A DNA stretch of 36,495 bases from Amycolatopsis thailandensis (GTDB lineage Bacteria > Actinomycetota > Actinomycetes > Mycobacteriales > Pseudonocardiaceae): contig NZ_NMQT01000126.1 of assembly GCF_002234405.1 (NCBI RefSeq), positions 1-36,495 on the forward strand, in the 5' to 3' direction. The notes beneath the pieces were generated by a model. That model was not told the DNA's origin. It did not search any database and saw only the letters and a list, made by a program, of their open reading frames with translations. The first letter of the stretch is position 1; each line of letters opens with the position of its first letter. The translations under genes and the position numbers were made by a program. Below are positions 7,300 through 14,952 of this stretch, piece by piece.

Positions 7300-8439
7300 C
7301 TAGCCTGCGGGCTTCGTCTTGTATCGCGGGCTCGTCGAGTGCCATTCGAAACCGCCGCCCAGCCATCCCCGCAACCCGCGCATGAACCGTTGCAGTTCGA
7401 GGGAAGGCACCGCGCTCAGCTTCTCGTGCGCCGCTTGGAAGTCCCGGACGACGTCGTTGTGCAGCTCGACGGTGATCGCCGTGGCCTCTTCGATCGAGCA
7501 CTTCCGATCGTCGGCGATCAGCAGCACCGCGTTGCAGGGCGGCGACTCGTCCTCCAGATCCTTGGCGACCGAGTGCACGTCGTTGACGAGCACGGCCGCC
7601 GTACCCGCCTGGATCGCCGCCTCTCGGACCCTCGGGTCGTAATAGAGGTTCGACGTCAGTTCGTAGCCGCCGAGGACGTCGATCAACGTCATCGAGGTGT
7701 AGAAGCTGTCGTGCTGCCGGGCGGCGAGATACTCCCACGCCGGCGGGTATTTCCCGCTGTGGCGCCATGCCGCGTAGGCGGTCCAGCTCACGAACATCGC
7801 GAAGGTCGAGTAGCAGACGCGGTTGACCTGCGCGGCCGTCCCGTTCCGCCGCAGGAACTCCGTCCCCGAGTTCAGCGCCACCAGAACCCGGTCGTTCCGC
7901 AGCGTTTCGTCGAGGTCGCGGCTGAATTCGCCCAAGGACGGCACCGGGTCCATGGCGGCCATCGCCAGCGCGAGTTTCGGCGGCAGTTCCGCCGGCACCG
8001 CGCCGAGCGAGGTGTCGTCGGCGTAGAGATCGTCGGCCGCCCACCAGGCGGCGTTGAGCCGCGCGGAGATCAGCAGCTTGTCGGGATCTTCACAGTCCGG
8101 GTGGGCGAGCATGACCAGTCTGCCGAAGCCCGCCTTCCCGATCTGCTCGCACTCCCCTTCGTCGAATCCGCACTCCGCCGCCCAGACGGCCAGCCGCCGG
8201 TCGACCTCGTCGGCGAGCGGATCGTTGATCCGTTCGGTGATCGGGCAGTACAGCGGCGGTGCCGACCCGTCACCCCACGGCCGGTACGCGTACGCCGGGT
8301 CGAGAGCGGGCGCCTCCGGCGGCGGAGTTTCCTCCGCCGCCGGAGAAACAGCGGTCAGCCGGGCCGCCAGCCGGGCGGCGGACGTGCCGAGTCCGCGCGG
8401 CCCGGCCAGCAACGTGGCCAGGGCACCCTGTTCCGTCAT
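7300..8439 (-). CDS. 2-Methylisoborneol synthase (class I terpene cyclase, encapsulin cargo)
   Basis: A 379-residue class I terpene synthase that cyclises 2-methylgeranyl diphosphate to the earthy odorant 2-methylisoborneol. The metal-binding acidic motif is DDLYADD (Asp136, Asp137, Asp141). The second metal motif is NDVHSVAKD (Asn286, Ser290, Asp294), and the C-terminal Arg-Tyr pair occurs in SPRYK. WEYLAARQ and IDVLGGYEL are typical of this enzyme. The first 65 or so residues are low-complexity Ala/Pro and contain GPRGLGTSAARL. In related systems this kind of disordered tail directs the enzyme into the encapsulin shell. The ATG at 8439 has GGAG 7 bases upstream, and a GTG one codon earlier is possible. 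It is the last gene of the four-gene operon, 28 bases after the methyltransferase. It is somewhat shorter than the Streptomyces enzyme because the tail is short. Confidence 0.95.
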   Translation of the reverse strand: MTEQGALATLLAGPRGLGTSAARLAARLTAVSPAAEETPPPEAPALDPAYAYRPWGDGSAPPLYCPITERINDPLADEVDRRLAVWAAECGFDEGECEQIGKAGFGRLVMLAHPDCEDPDKLLISARLNAAWWAADDLYADDTSLGAVPAELPPKLALAMAAMDPVPSLGEFSRDLDETLRNDRVLVALNSGTEFLRRNGTAAQVNRVCYSTFAMFVSWTAYAAWRHSGKYPPAWEYLAARQHDSFYTSMTLIDVLGGYELTSNLYYDPRVREAAIQAGTAAVLVNDVHSVAKDLEDESPPCNAVLLIADDRKCSIEEATAITVELHNDVVRDFQAAHEKLSAVPSLELQRFMRGLRGWLGGGFEWHSTSPRYKTKPAG

Positions 8440-8467
8440 CACTCAACTCCGATGGGGTCTCGCGGGA

Positions 8468-9331
8468 TCAGACGCGGTCCGCGGCGATGAGCAGATAGTG
8501 GAAACTGCCTTCGCGATAGGCGTCGAGGAAGGGCTTCTCGACCCCGGTCGCCACCGAAGACTTCGCCCGCAGCTCCCAGTACGGGATCGTGTCCGCCGTC
8601 AGGTCCACCACCGAGATCGGCACCAGGTCGTTGGCCGTCATCGCCTTGAAGTACTGGCTGCGCGGATGGATGTTGCAGGTGTAGTGCTGGTCGATCTGCG
8701 CGACGGCCTTGGACCGGCCGCCGGTCACGTCGTTGTAGCACCCGGTGATGGTGACGTAGCGGCCGCCGAACTCCAGTTGCCGCGCGTGCTCGGCGAAAAG
8801 CTCGTGGAGGTCCACGTACATTGTGCTTTCGTTGTTCCAGATCGCCTTGCGTGAGCCGGTTTCGAAGCCGGTGTCGAGCATGTTGCGGAAGTGGTAGCGC
8901 ACGCGATCGGAGACGCCCCGGATGTCCGCCTGGTGATTGGCGAACTCGACCTGCTTCTCCGAGATCGAGATCCCGTCGACGTGGCAGCCGAACCGCGCGT
9001 TGGCCATGATGCTGGACCCGCCGCGACCGCAGCCCGCGTCGAGGAGCCAGTCGTCCGGTTTGACGTCCCCGAGGTGATCGAGCAGGACGTCCGCCTGCGC
9101 TGTCTCCAGGCGGTGCATTTCGGCGATGATCCGCTCGTCGCGGGTGTCCTCGGGGCCTTCCAGCACCGACCAGTCGACCTCGCCGACCCCGTAGTGGTGG
9201 TGATAGAGCCCGTCCACGTCCCCGAGTCGGAGGTTGACCGGATCCTTCTCCTTGTTCCAGTACGACGCCACCGACTTCTGGTATTCGGTGCGCAGAACCT
9301 TGGCGGGAGCGGGGGTACGGGCGATCGTCAC
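8468..9331 (-). CDS. Geranyl diphosphate 2-C-methyltransferase
   Basis: A 287-residue SAM-dependent methyltransferase that adds a methyl group to C2 of geranyl diphosphate, the step before 2-methylisoborneol synthase. The SAM site is LLDAGCGRGGSS (motif I, about residue 95), and IWNNESTMYVDL and TGCYNDVTGG are characteristic of the geranyl-diphosphate/sterol-like C-methyltransferases. The start is the GTG at 9331, with AGAAAGGA 8 bases upstream. The open frame continues upstream but into sequence that belongs to the shell gene on the same strand in another frame. It lies 53 bases after the upstream shell gene and 28 before the synthase, so all are probably cotranscribed. Whether it is also packaged is unknown. 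No disordered tail comparable to that of the synthase is seen. Confidence 0.95.
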   Translation of the reverse strand: MTIARTPAPAKVLRTEYQKSVASYWNKEKDPVNLRLGDVDGLYHHHYGVGEVDWSVLEGPEDTRDERIIAEMHRLETAQADVLLDHLGDVKPDDWLLDAGCGRGGSSIMANARFGCHVDGISISEKQVEFANHQADIRGVSDRVRYHFRNMLDTGFETGSRKAIWNNESTMYVDLHELFAEHARQLEFGGRYVTITGCYNDVTGGRSKAVAQIDQHYTCNIHPRSQYFKAMTANDLVPISVVDLTADTIPYWELRAKSSVATGVEKPFLDAYREGSFHYLLIAADRV

Positions 9332-9384
9332 GTGTGTGGTCCTTTCTGGAGCCTTGGTGTTCGTTGTCGTTGCGGGACGAGGGG

Positions 9385-10773
9385 TCAACGGGCGACCTCG
9401 ACGTTCTCCAGCACACCGAGCGCGTCGGGCACGAGTACGGCCGCGGAGTAGTACGTGCTGACCAGATAGGTGGCGACCGCCTGATCGGTGATGCCGTCGA
9501 ACCGCACGTTCAGGCCCGGCTCGTACTCGTCGGGCAAGCCGGTCTGGTGCAGCCCGATCACGCCGTTGTCCTCCACCCCGGTCCGCATCGCGAGGATCGA
9601 GGACGTGCCGCTGTCGGTGATCGGGATCTTGTCGCAGGGCAGCAGCGGAACACCGCGCCACGCGGCGACCACCTTGCCGTCGACCGTCGTCCCTTCCGGA
9701 TACAGGCTGCGGCGCGTGCATTCCCTGCCGAACGCGGCGATCGCGCGCGGATGGGCGAGGAAGAACTTCGTCTTGCGGCGACGGCTGACGAGTTCGTCCA
9801 TGTCGTCGGGCGTCGGCGGGCCGGACCTGGTCTGGAACCGCGATTTGAGATCGGCGTTGTGCAGCAGCCCGAACTCGCGGTTGTTGATCAGGTCGTACTC
9901 CTGCCGCTCCCGCAGCGCGGCCACGGTCAGCCGGAGCTGCTCGTCGAACTGGTTCATCGGCCCGTTGTAGAGATCGGTCACCCTCGTGTGCACTCGCAGG
10001 GCCGTCTGCGCGACGGCCAGCTCGTACTCTCGCGGCGAGATCTCGTAGTCCACGAACGTGCCGGGCAGCAGGGGTTCACCGTCATGACCGGACGACATCC
10101 CGATCTCGGACTCGCCCTTGGCGTTCTGCGGCTTTCCCTTGTGCGCCAGCATGTCCTGCACGTGACGCCGCATCGCCTCGGACCGGCCGTTGAGGTCGGC
10201 GAAGTCGTCGGCACGCAGGGTCAGCACGACGACCGGGGTGACGGCCTTGACGGTGAACGGCCAGTTCCGGTCGATCCCGGCGAGCATCTCGTCACCGAAG
10301 TGGTCACCGTCGGCCATGCTGCCGATGGTGGCTTCGGAGCCGTACTCACCCGGCGCCACCTTGGCGACCTTGCCGTGCGCGACCAGCACGACCTCGTCGA
10401 GCGGGGCGCCGTGGCTGACGATGGTCTCGCCGGGCTGGTACTCGTGCTGCACGAACCGGTCGGCGAGCGCGGTGAGCGTGTCCTCGTCGTCGAAACCCCG
10501 CAGCAGCGCCAGTTCCGCGAGTTCCTGCGGAACGACCCGGACCTCGGTGCCGACGTTGGTGAAACTCACCCGGCCGTCGCCGATGGCGTAGGTCAGCCGC
10601 CGGTTGACCCGAAAAGCACCACCGGTCGCCTCGACCCACGGCAGCATCTTCAGCAGCCAGCGCGGCGTGATGCTCTGCATCTGCGGCCGCGTCTTGGTGG
10701 TGGTCGCCAGGTTCCGCGCGGCGGCCGGGCCGAGACTGAGCCGCCGGTCGGCTTCCGGCGTCGTGGCGGTCAT
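9385..10773 (-). CDS. Family 2B encapsulin-type shell protein A with CNB-like insert
   Basis: A 462-residue protein often annotated as 'cyclic nucleotide-binding protein'. It has the layout of Family 2B encapsulins: an N-terminal arm (LSLGPAAARNLATTTKTRPQ), part of the HK97-like fold, a cyclic-nucleotide-binding-like beta roll (about residues 95-205), then the remaining HK97-like domains (from GHDGEPLLPGTFVDYE onward, ending with YLVSTYYSAAVLVPDAL). Such proteins self-assemble into a shell around 2-MIB synthase. The phosphate-binding cassette reads HFGDEMLAGIDRNWPFTVKA. The Arg that normally binds the cyclic phosphate is absent, so ligand binding is doubtful. The ATG at 10773 overlaps the stop of the upstream shell gene (ATGA), so the two are translationally coupled. 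It has no helix-turn-helix and so is not a Crp-type regulator. Confidence 0.9.
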   Translation of the reverse strand: MTATTPEADRRLSLGPAAARNLATTTKTRPQMQSITPRWLLKMLPWVEATGGAFRVNRRLTYAIGDGRVSFTNVGTEVRVVPQELAELALLRGFDDEDTLTALADRFVQHEYQPGETIVSHGAPLDEVVLVAHGKVAKVAPGEYGSEATIGSMADGDHFGDEMLAGIDRNWPFTVKAVTPVVVLTLRADDFADLNGRSEAMRRHVQDMLAHKGKPQNAKGESEIGMSSGHDGEPLLPGTFVDYEISPREYELAVAQTALRVHTRVTDLYNGPMNQFDEQLRLTVAALRERQEYDLINNREFGLLHNADLKSRFQTRSGPPTPDDMDELVSRRRKTKFFLAHPRAIAAFGRECTRRSLYPEGTTVDGKVVAAWRGVPLLPCDKIPITDSGTSSILAMRTGVEDNGVIGLHQTGLPDEYEPGLNVRFDGITDQAVATYLVSTYYSAAVLVPDALGVLENVEVAR

Positions 10774-12191
10774 CCTTCGCGACCGAGTTCGGCGGCTTCG
10801 AGCACGGCCAGCGCGTCCGGTACGAGCACGGCCGCGGAGTAGTACGTGCTGACGAGGTAGGAGATGATGGCCTGCTCCGAGATCCCCATGAAGCGGACGT
10901 TCAGCCCGGGCTCGTACTCGTCCGGCAGGCCGATCTGACGCAGGCCGACCACGCCCTGGTTCTGCTCACCGGTGCGCATCAGCAGCACGGAGCTGGTGCT
11001 GGTCTGGCTCACCGGGATCTTGTTGCACGGCAGGATCGGGACCCCGCGCCAGGACGGCACCTTGTGCCCGCCGAGATCGGTGCCGGTCGGGTAGATGCCG
11101 CGTTTGCTGCACTCGCGGCTGAACGCGGCGATCGTGCGCGGATGCGCGAGGAAGAAGCCGGGCTCCTTCCACACCAGGGCGAGCAGGTCGTCGAAGTCGT
11201 CCGGGGTGGGCGGGCCGGTGCGCGTCGCGATCCGCTGGGTGAAGTCGGCGTTGTGGAGCAGGCCGAAGTCGCTGTTGTTGATCATTTCGTGCTCTTGCCG
11301 CTCGCGCAGCGCCTCGATGGTCAGGCGGAGCTGTTGCTCGGTCTGGTCCATCGGCTGGTTGTAGAGGTCGGACACCCGGCTGTGGACCCGCAGCACGGTC
11401 TGGGCGACGCTCAGTTCGTATTCCCGTGGCGAGGTTTCGTAGTCGACGAATGTGCCCGGCAGCAGCGGCTCGCCGTCGTGACCGGAGGAGATGTCGATCT
11501 CGGCCTCGCCGAAATCGTTGGAGCGCCCGGAGTCCTGCGACGTCTGCGCGATCTGCGCCTGGAGCGATTCGGACTGCTCCAGGATGCGTTCGAAGGCCTG
11601 GCGGGTCAGGGTGAGCACGGTGCAGGCGGTGGCCGCCTTCGCGGTGAACTCCCAGATGCCGTCGTCGTCGACGAGGGCCTGCGCGCCGAAGTAGTCGCCG
11701 TCCTTGACCACGCCGAGCGCGGTCTCGTCACCGTAATGGCCCGGGCCGGTCTTGGTGATCTTGCCGTGCGCGATGAGGAAGACCCGATCGGCCCGGTGCC
11801 CGAATTCGACGAGCACGTCGCCGGCCGCCACTTCCTGCTGTTCGAAACGCCGGGCGAGTTCGACGAGTACCTCTTCGTCGTCGTAACCCTTGAGCGGTTT
11901 CAGTTCTCCCAGTTCCGCCGGGATCACGCTTACTTCGGTGCCCGTCTTCGAGAACGTCACCCGTCCGTCGCCGACCGCGTAATTGAGCCGCCGGTTGACC
12001 CGATAGGCACCGCCGTTGACCTGAACCCAATCGAGCATCTTCAGCAGCCAGCGGGACGAGATGCCCTGCATCTGCGGGACGGATTTGGTCGTGGTCGCCA
12101 GGTTTCGCGCGGCGGCACGGCCCAAACTCAGCTGCGGATTTTCCGGCCCCTGGACACCTTCGGCAGAAGTGTCCGATTCGGTCACGGTCAC
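10770..12191 (-). CDS. Family 2B encapsulin-type shell protein B with CNB-like insert
   Basis: A 473-residue paralogue of the neighbouring shell protein, with the same domain order: N-arm (LSLGRAAARNLATTTKSVPQ), CNB-like insert (about residues 105-215) and C-terminal HK97-like part (SSGHDGEPLLPGTFVDYE, LVSTYYSAAVLVPDAL). The conserved blocks are close to identical to shell A, while the CNB insert and the N-terminal 20 residues differ most. Its cassette is YFGAQALVDDDGIWEFTAKA. It lacks both the usual Glu after FG and the Arg. The start is uncertain. I chose the GTG at 12191, with AAGGG about 11 bases upstream, over the GTG at 12185 and a longer frame to 12257 that runs into the promoter region. 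First gene of the 2-MIB operon. Two shell genes suggest a mixed shell. Confidence 0.88.
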   Translation of the reverse strand: MTVTESDTSAEGVQGPENPQLSLGRAAARNLATTTKSVPQMQGISSRWLLKMLDWVQVNGGAYRVNRRLNYAVGDGRVTFSKTGTEVSVIPAELGELKPLKGYDDEEVLVELARRFEQQEVAAGDVLVEFGHRADRVFLIAHGKITKTGPGHYGDETALGVVKDGDYFGAQALVDDDGIWEFTAKAATACTVLTLTRQAFERILEQSESLQAQIAQTSQDSGRSNDFGEAEIDISSGHDGEPLLPGTFVDYETSPREYELSVAQTVLRVHSRVSDLYNQPMDQTEQQLRLTIEALRERQEHEMINNSDFGLLHNADFTQRIATRTGPPTPDDFDDLLALVWKEPGFFLAHPRTIAAFSRECSKRGIYPTGTDLGGHKVPSWRGVPILPCNKIPVSQTSTSSVLLMRTGEQNQGVVGLRQIGLPDEYEPGLNVRFMGISEQAIISYLVSTYYSAAVLVPDALAVLEAAELGREG

Positions 12192-12278
12192 AGCAAGGTC
12201 CACCCTTCGATAGTCGCTAGAACAAACAAGATCCACAAATCGCGGCGTGCCGGTCATGCCCCGAAGTGCGGCCCCGCA

Positions 12279-12408
12279 GGGATCAACATAGCAAGGTGTT
12301 TTGCCCGCACAAGCGCACTTTCAGGTAATGCGGAAAGGCCACCCGAATGCCACTTTTTCCATTACCTGAGAAAGCTTTTGTCATCATTACCGGGCACCTT
12401 AATGCCCG
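12279..12408 (-). promoter_or_regulatory. Probable promoter region of the 2-MIB/encapsulin operon
   Basis: A TATGTT -10-like box (plus-strand 12285-12290) precedes the first shell gene. Upstream of it lies a perfect 10-bp inverted repeat, TCAGGTAATG (12321-12330) and CATTACCTGA (12360-12369), with a third CATTACC at 12385-12391 and a 6-bp hairpin CGGGCA-CCTTAA-TGCCCG (12391-12408). This resembles a site for a dimeric activator or repressor. The rest of the gap to the CmtR gene (12409-12651) shows no clear gene. Confidence 0.45.
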
Positions 12409-12651
12409 CACACAACTGGTCCAGCAATTGTTCTGAGGTGTCATGCGAAGCCGCCGGGAAACTTCTCGGCGTGCTCACGATGCGGCCGTTGGAGTGGGCG
12501 GCGCGCCTCGTTCGGGTCACCTTCGCGTCCACGTTCGGCGATGACTTGACAGTCTGCCACCGAACAGAGGGTCGCGTCCGGACACTCCGTCGTGTCAGTC
12601 ACCCCGACGCGACCGGTCCTCTCGATGCGCTCGGCTCATTGTTCAGCCGTT

Positions 12652-12698
12652 GCTGACATGTCAGCCGACGCTGTACTGTCCTCTCCGTGCTGACATGT
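12652..12698. promoter_or_regulatory. CmtR-type operator and leaderless promoter
   Basis: A perfect 14-bp palindrome GCTGACATGTCAGC (12652-12665) covers the -35 region. A second GCTGACATGT lies at 12689-12698, starting inside the GTG start codon. Between them, TACTGT (12674-12679) is the -10 box, 7 bases before the GTG at 12687. The two sites flank the promoter as expected for autorepression by the encoded ArsR-family sensor. Confidence 0.7.
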
Positions 12699-13025
12699 GA
12701 GACCCAGGGTGCCGCGCTGGCCCGGCTGGGGCGCGCCCTCGCCGATCCGAACCGATGCCGGATCCTGGTGACATTGCTCGAAGGAGTGAGCTACCCGGGG
12801 CAACTGGCGGGCCGGCTCGGCTTGAGTCGCTCCAATGTGTCCAATCACCTCGCCTGCCTGCGAGGCTGCGGACTGGTCGTGGCCACCTACGAAGGCAGGC
12901 AGGTCCGCTACGCGCTGGCGGACGCGCATCTGGCCCGCGCGCTACGGGAACTGGTCCAGGTCGTGCTCGCCGTCGACACTGCTGAGCCCTGTGTGGACGA
13001 TGCCGACCTCGAGGTGCTCCGATGA
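12687..13025 (+). CDS. cmtR: CmtR-type Cd(II)/Pb(II)-sensing ArsR-family repressor
   Basis: A 112-residue ArsR/SmtB-family winged-helix repressor very similar to mycobacterial CmtR along its whole length (ALARLGRALADPNRCRILV, SRSNVSNHLACLRGCGLV, ATYEGRQVRYALAD). The three metal ligands known for CmtR, Cys57, Cys61 and Cys102, fall at exactly the same numbers here. CmtR Cys35 is Ser here. It should release DNA when Cd(II) or Pb(II) binds. The GTG start is preceded by a leaderless promoter and flanked by two GCTGACATGT sites. It overlaps the transporter gene by ATGA (13022-13025), so the repressor and efflux pump form one operon. Confidence 0.95.
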   Translation: MLTCETQGAALARLGRALADPNRCRILVTLLEGVSYPGQLAGRLGLSRSNVSNHLACLRGCGLVVATYEGRQVRYALADAHLARALRELVQVVLAVDTAEPCVDDADLEVLR

Positions 13026-13684
13026 GCGTGGAGAGCGGTTCCTGCGCGGACGACTGTTGCGCCACGACGTCCACGCGGTCCATCGTGGACCCGGATCGCC
13101 GCGCCCTGCTGTCCCGCCGGGTCCGGCTCCTGGTCGCCGCGACGATCACCTACAACGTCGTCGAGGCGGTCGTCGCCATCTCCGCGGGCACCGTCGCCTC
13201 TTCGACCGCCCTGATCGGCTTCGGCCTGGACTCGGTCATCGAAGTCGCGTCCGCCACGGCCGTCGCCTGGCAGTTCTCCGGCAAGGACCCGGAAGCCCGT
13301 GAGCGCACCGCGCTGAAGGTCATCGCGGTGTCCTTCTTCGCATTGGCCGCCTACGTCACCGTCGAATCGGTACGCACCCTGTTCGGCGCCGACCCAGCCG
13401 GGCATTCCACCGTCGGCATCGCGCTGGCGGCGATCTCGCTGCTCGTGATGCCTTTCCTGTCCCACGCCCAGCGTCGGGCCGGGCGCGAACTCGGCTCCGC
13501 GAGCGCCGTCGCCGATTCGAAACAGACCTTGCTCTGCACCTATCTTTCCGGCGTGCTGCTCGTCGGGCTGCTGCTCAACAGCCTCTTTGGCTGGTACTGG
13601 GCGGATCCCCTGGTCGCGCTCGTCATCGCCGCCGTCGCGATCAAGGAAGGCCGCGAAGCCTGGCGCGGCGAGCACTGCTGCTGA
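13022..13684 (+). CDS. CDF-like heavy-metal efflux transporter, Cys-rich ends
   Basis: A 220-residue membrane protein related to cation diffusion facilitators, with about six hydrophobic helices and no C-terminal cytoplasmic domain. Residues at the usual metal positions are GFGLDSVIE (Asp70, Glu74) and VADSKQTLLC (Asp165, Cys172). These replace the His-x3-Asp pairs of Zn transporters with Asp/Cys ligands. The N-terminus has CADDCC (Cys8, 12, 13) and the protein ends HCC, which are likely metal-capturing thiols. Coupled translation with CmtR indicates Cd/Pb export. The specificity is inferred from the regulator and not shown by the transporter itself. Confidence 0.88.
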   Translation: MSVESGSCADDCCATTSTRSIVDPDRRALLSRRVRLLVAATITYNVVEAVVAISAGTVASSTALIGFGLDSVIEVASATAVAWQFSGKDPEARERTALKVIAVSFFALAAYVTVESVRTLFGADPAGHSTVGIALAAISLLVMPFLSHAQRRAGRELGSASAVADSKQTLLCTYLSGVLLVGLLLNSLFGWYWADPLVALVIAAVAIKEGREAWRGEHCC

Positions 13685-13694
13685 AAGGAATGCC

Positions 13695-14306
13695 ATGACC
13701 CGGACGGCGCGCTGGAATCGTTACTGGGACGGCAAATCCCGGAGCTACGACCGGGAGATGCAGTTCCTCGACAGGAAGCTCTTCGGCGATTCGCGGGCGT
13801 GGGCGTGCGGTCAGGCCGCCGGCGACGTGCTCGAGGTCGCCGTCGGGACCGGTCTGAACCTGCCGCTCTATCCCGACGGCATCGAGCTCACCGGTATCGA
13901 CCTCAGTGACGGCATGCTCGCCATCGCCCGCGGTCGGGCCGAACGCCTCGGTCATCCGGTGACGCTGCATCAGGCCGACGCGCACGACCTGCCCTTCGAC
14001 GCAGGTTCGTTCGACACCGTCGTGTGCACCCTCGGGCTCTGCGCCATCCCTGACGACGGCAAGGCGTTGCGGGAGATGGCGCGGGTGCTGCGGCCCGGCG
14101 GCAGGCTCATCCTGCTCGACCACATCGCGAGTTCGTCGCGTGCTGTCCGCGGCCTGCAATGGCTCACGGAGAAGATCACCGTGCCGATGGCGGGCGAACA
14201 CTTCCTGCGGCGCCCGCTCGACAAGCTCGACGATCTCGGCCTGACCGTGGAACGTCGGGAGCGGTTCAAGCTCGGGCTGGTGGAACGGCTCGTCGCCCGT
14301 AAGTGA
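13695..14306 (+). CDS. Class I SAM-dependent methyltransferase
   Basis: A 203-residue methyltransferase with the standard Rossmann motifs: VLEVAVGTGLNLP (SAM loop), ELTGIDLSDGML (acidic end of strand 2), QADAHDLPFDAGSFDTVVC (motif II/III) and VLRPGGRLILLDH. It resembles UbiE/phospholipid-type methyltransferases, and the substrate is unknown. The ATG at 13695 follows GAAAGGA. It lies 10 bases after the transporter and so is probably the third gene of the CmtR operon. Methylation of a metal or metalloid, or of a membrane lipid, would fit but is a guess. Confidence 0.88.
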   Translation: MTRTARWNRYWDGKSRSYDREMQFLDRKLFGDSRAWACGQAAGDVLEVAVGTGLNLPLYPDGIELTGIDLSDGMLAIARGRAERLGHPVTLHQADAHDLPFDAGSFDTVVCTLGLCAIPDDGKALREMARVLRPGGRLILLDHIASSSRAVRGLQWLTEKITVPMAGEHFLRRPLDKLDDLGLTVERRERFKLGLVERLVARK

Positions 14307-14312
14307 ACGGGG

Positions 14313-14882
14313 TCAGGCGGCTTCCCAGGCCGCCTCGATCATCCGGAAGATCTCGTCCACCGCGGCCTCCGGATCGGCTGCCTCGCGGCCGATCGAATAG
14401 GCGTCGATCACGAACCTCGCGATCGTGCGGCAGGCCGTCGAGGACCGCGCCGGATCGGGATCCGCGGCGATCGCAGCCGCCAGCGATTCCGCGTGGCGCA
14501 GCCGCATCGAGTCCTCGTAGTCCCGCAGCGCGGGCGATTCGTCGATCATGCGGAAGATCGGGGCCGACCCGTCCGCCGTGCAGTGCCGCACCATCGCGTG
14601 GATCTCACGCCGAAGCGCGAGGATGAGCGGCTCGTGCGGAGCCCTTTCGGTGACCGCTCGCGTGAGCCCTTGCTCGAAGTTCGCGTCCTGCTCGAACACC
14701 AAGGCCTCTTTCGAGGCGAAGTGGGAGAAGAGCGTGGTGACGGCGACGTCGGCCTCGGCGGCCACGTCACGGATGCCCACCTCGTCGTATCCGCGCTCCA
14801 GGAAGAGCCGCAGGGCGGTGTCGGCGATCTTCTGGCGCGTCGCGGCCTTCTTGCGTTCACGACGTCCGGGCGGCGCGGTCAT
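14313..14882 (-). CDS. TetR-family regulator
   Basis: A 189-residue TetR repressor. The helix-turn-helix is at about residues 30-60 (VGIRDVAAEADVAVTTLFSH, then FASKEALVFEQD), followed by a helical ligand domain. It begins with a basic leader (GRRERKKAATRQKIADTALR). It is divergent from the oxidoreductase gene at 14953. A perfect palindrome, CACTAAC-C-GTTAGTG, lies in the 70-base gap and is almost certainly its operator. Its 3' end is 6 bases from that of the convergent methyltransferase. Confidence 0.93.
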   Translation of the reverse strand: MTAPPGRRERKKAATRQKIADTALRLFLERGYDEVGIRDVAAEADVAVTTLFSHFASKEALVFEQDANFEQGLTRAVTERAPHEPLILALRREIHAMVRHCTADGSAPIFRMIDESPALRDYEDSMRLRHAESLAAAIAADPDPARSSTACRTIARFVIDAYSIGREAADPEAAVDEIFRMIEAAWEAA

Positions 14883-14923
14883 GTGACGACGCTATCAGAT
14901 CCAAAACAACAACGGTTTCAAAA

Positions 14924-14945
14924 CACTAACCGTTAGTGCTACGGT
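14924..14945. promoter_or_regulatory. TetR operator overlapping a leaderless promoter
   Basis: CACTAAC (14924-14930), C, GTTAGTG (14932-14938) is a perfect 7+1+7 palindrome. It ends one base before the TACGGT -10 box (14940-14945), which is 7 bases from the ATG at 14953. Binding here would block RNA polymerase directly. Confidence 0.75.
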
Positions 14946-14952
14946 CGATCGC

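Noticed and set aside
9385..12191. Reading the two CNB-domain proteins as Crp/Fnr-type transcription regulators
   Set aside because: Neither has a helix-turn-helix. The CNB-like part is an insert inside a larger shell-type fold, and the genes lie beside 2-MIB biosynthesis.
12480..12656. 58-residue plus-strand ORF upstream of CmtR
   Set aside because: There is no ribosome-binding site or leaderless promoter, it lacks domain features, and it runs into the CmtR operator and promoter. It is most likely chance in high-GC DNA.
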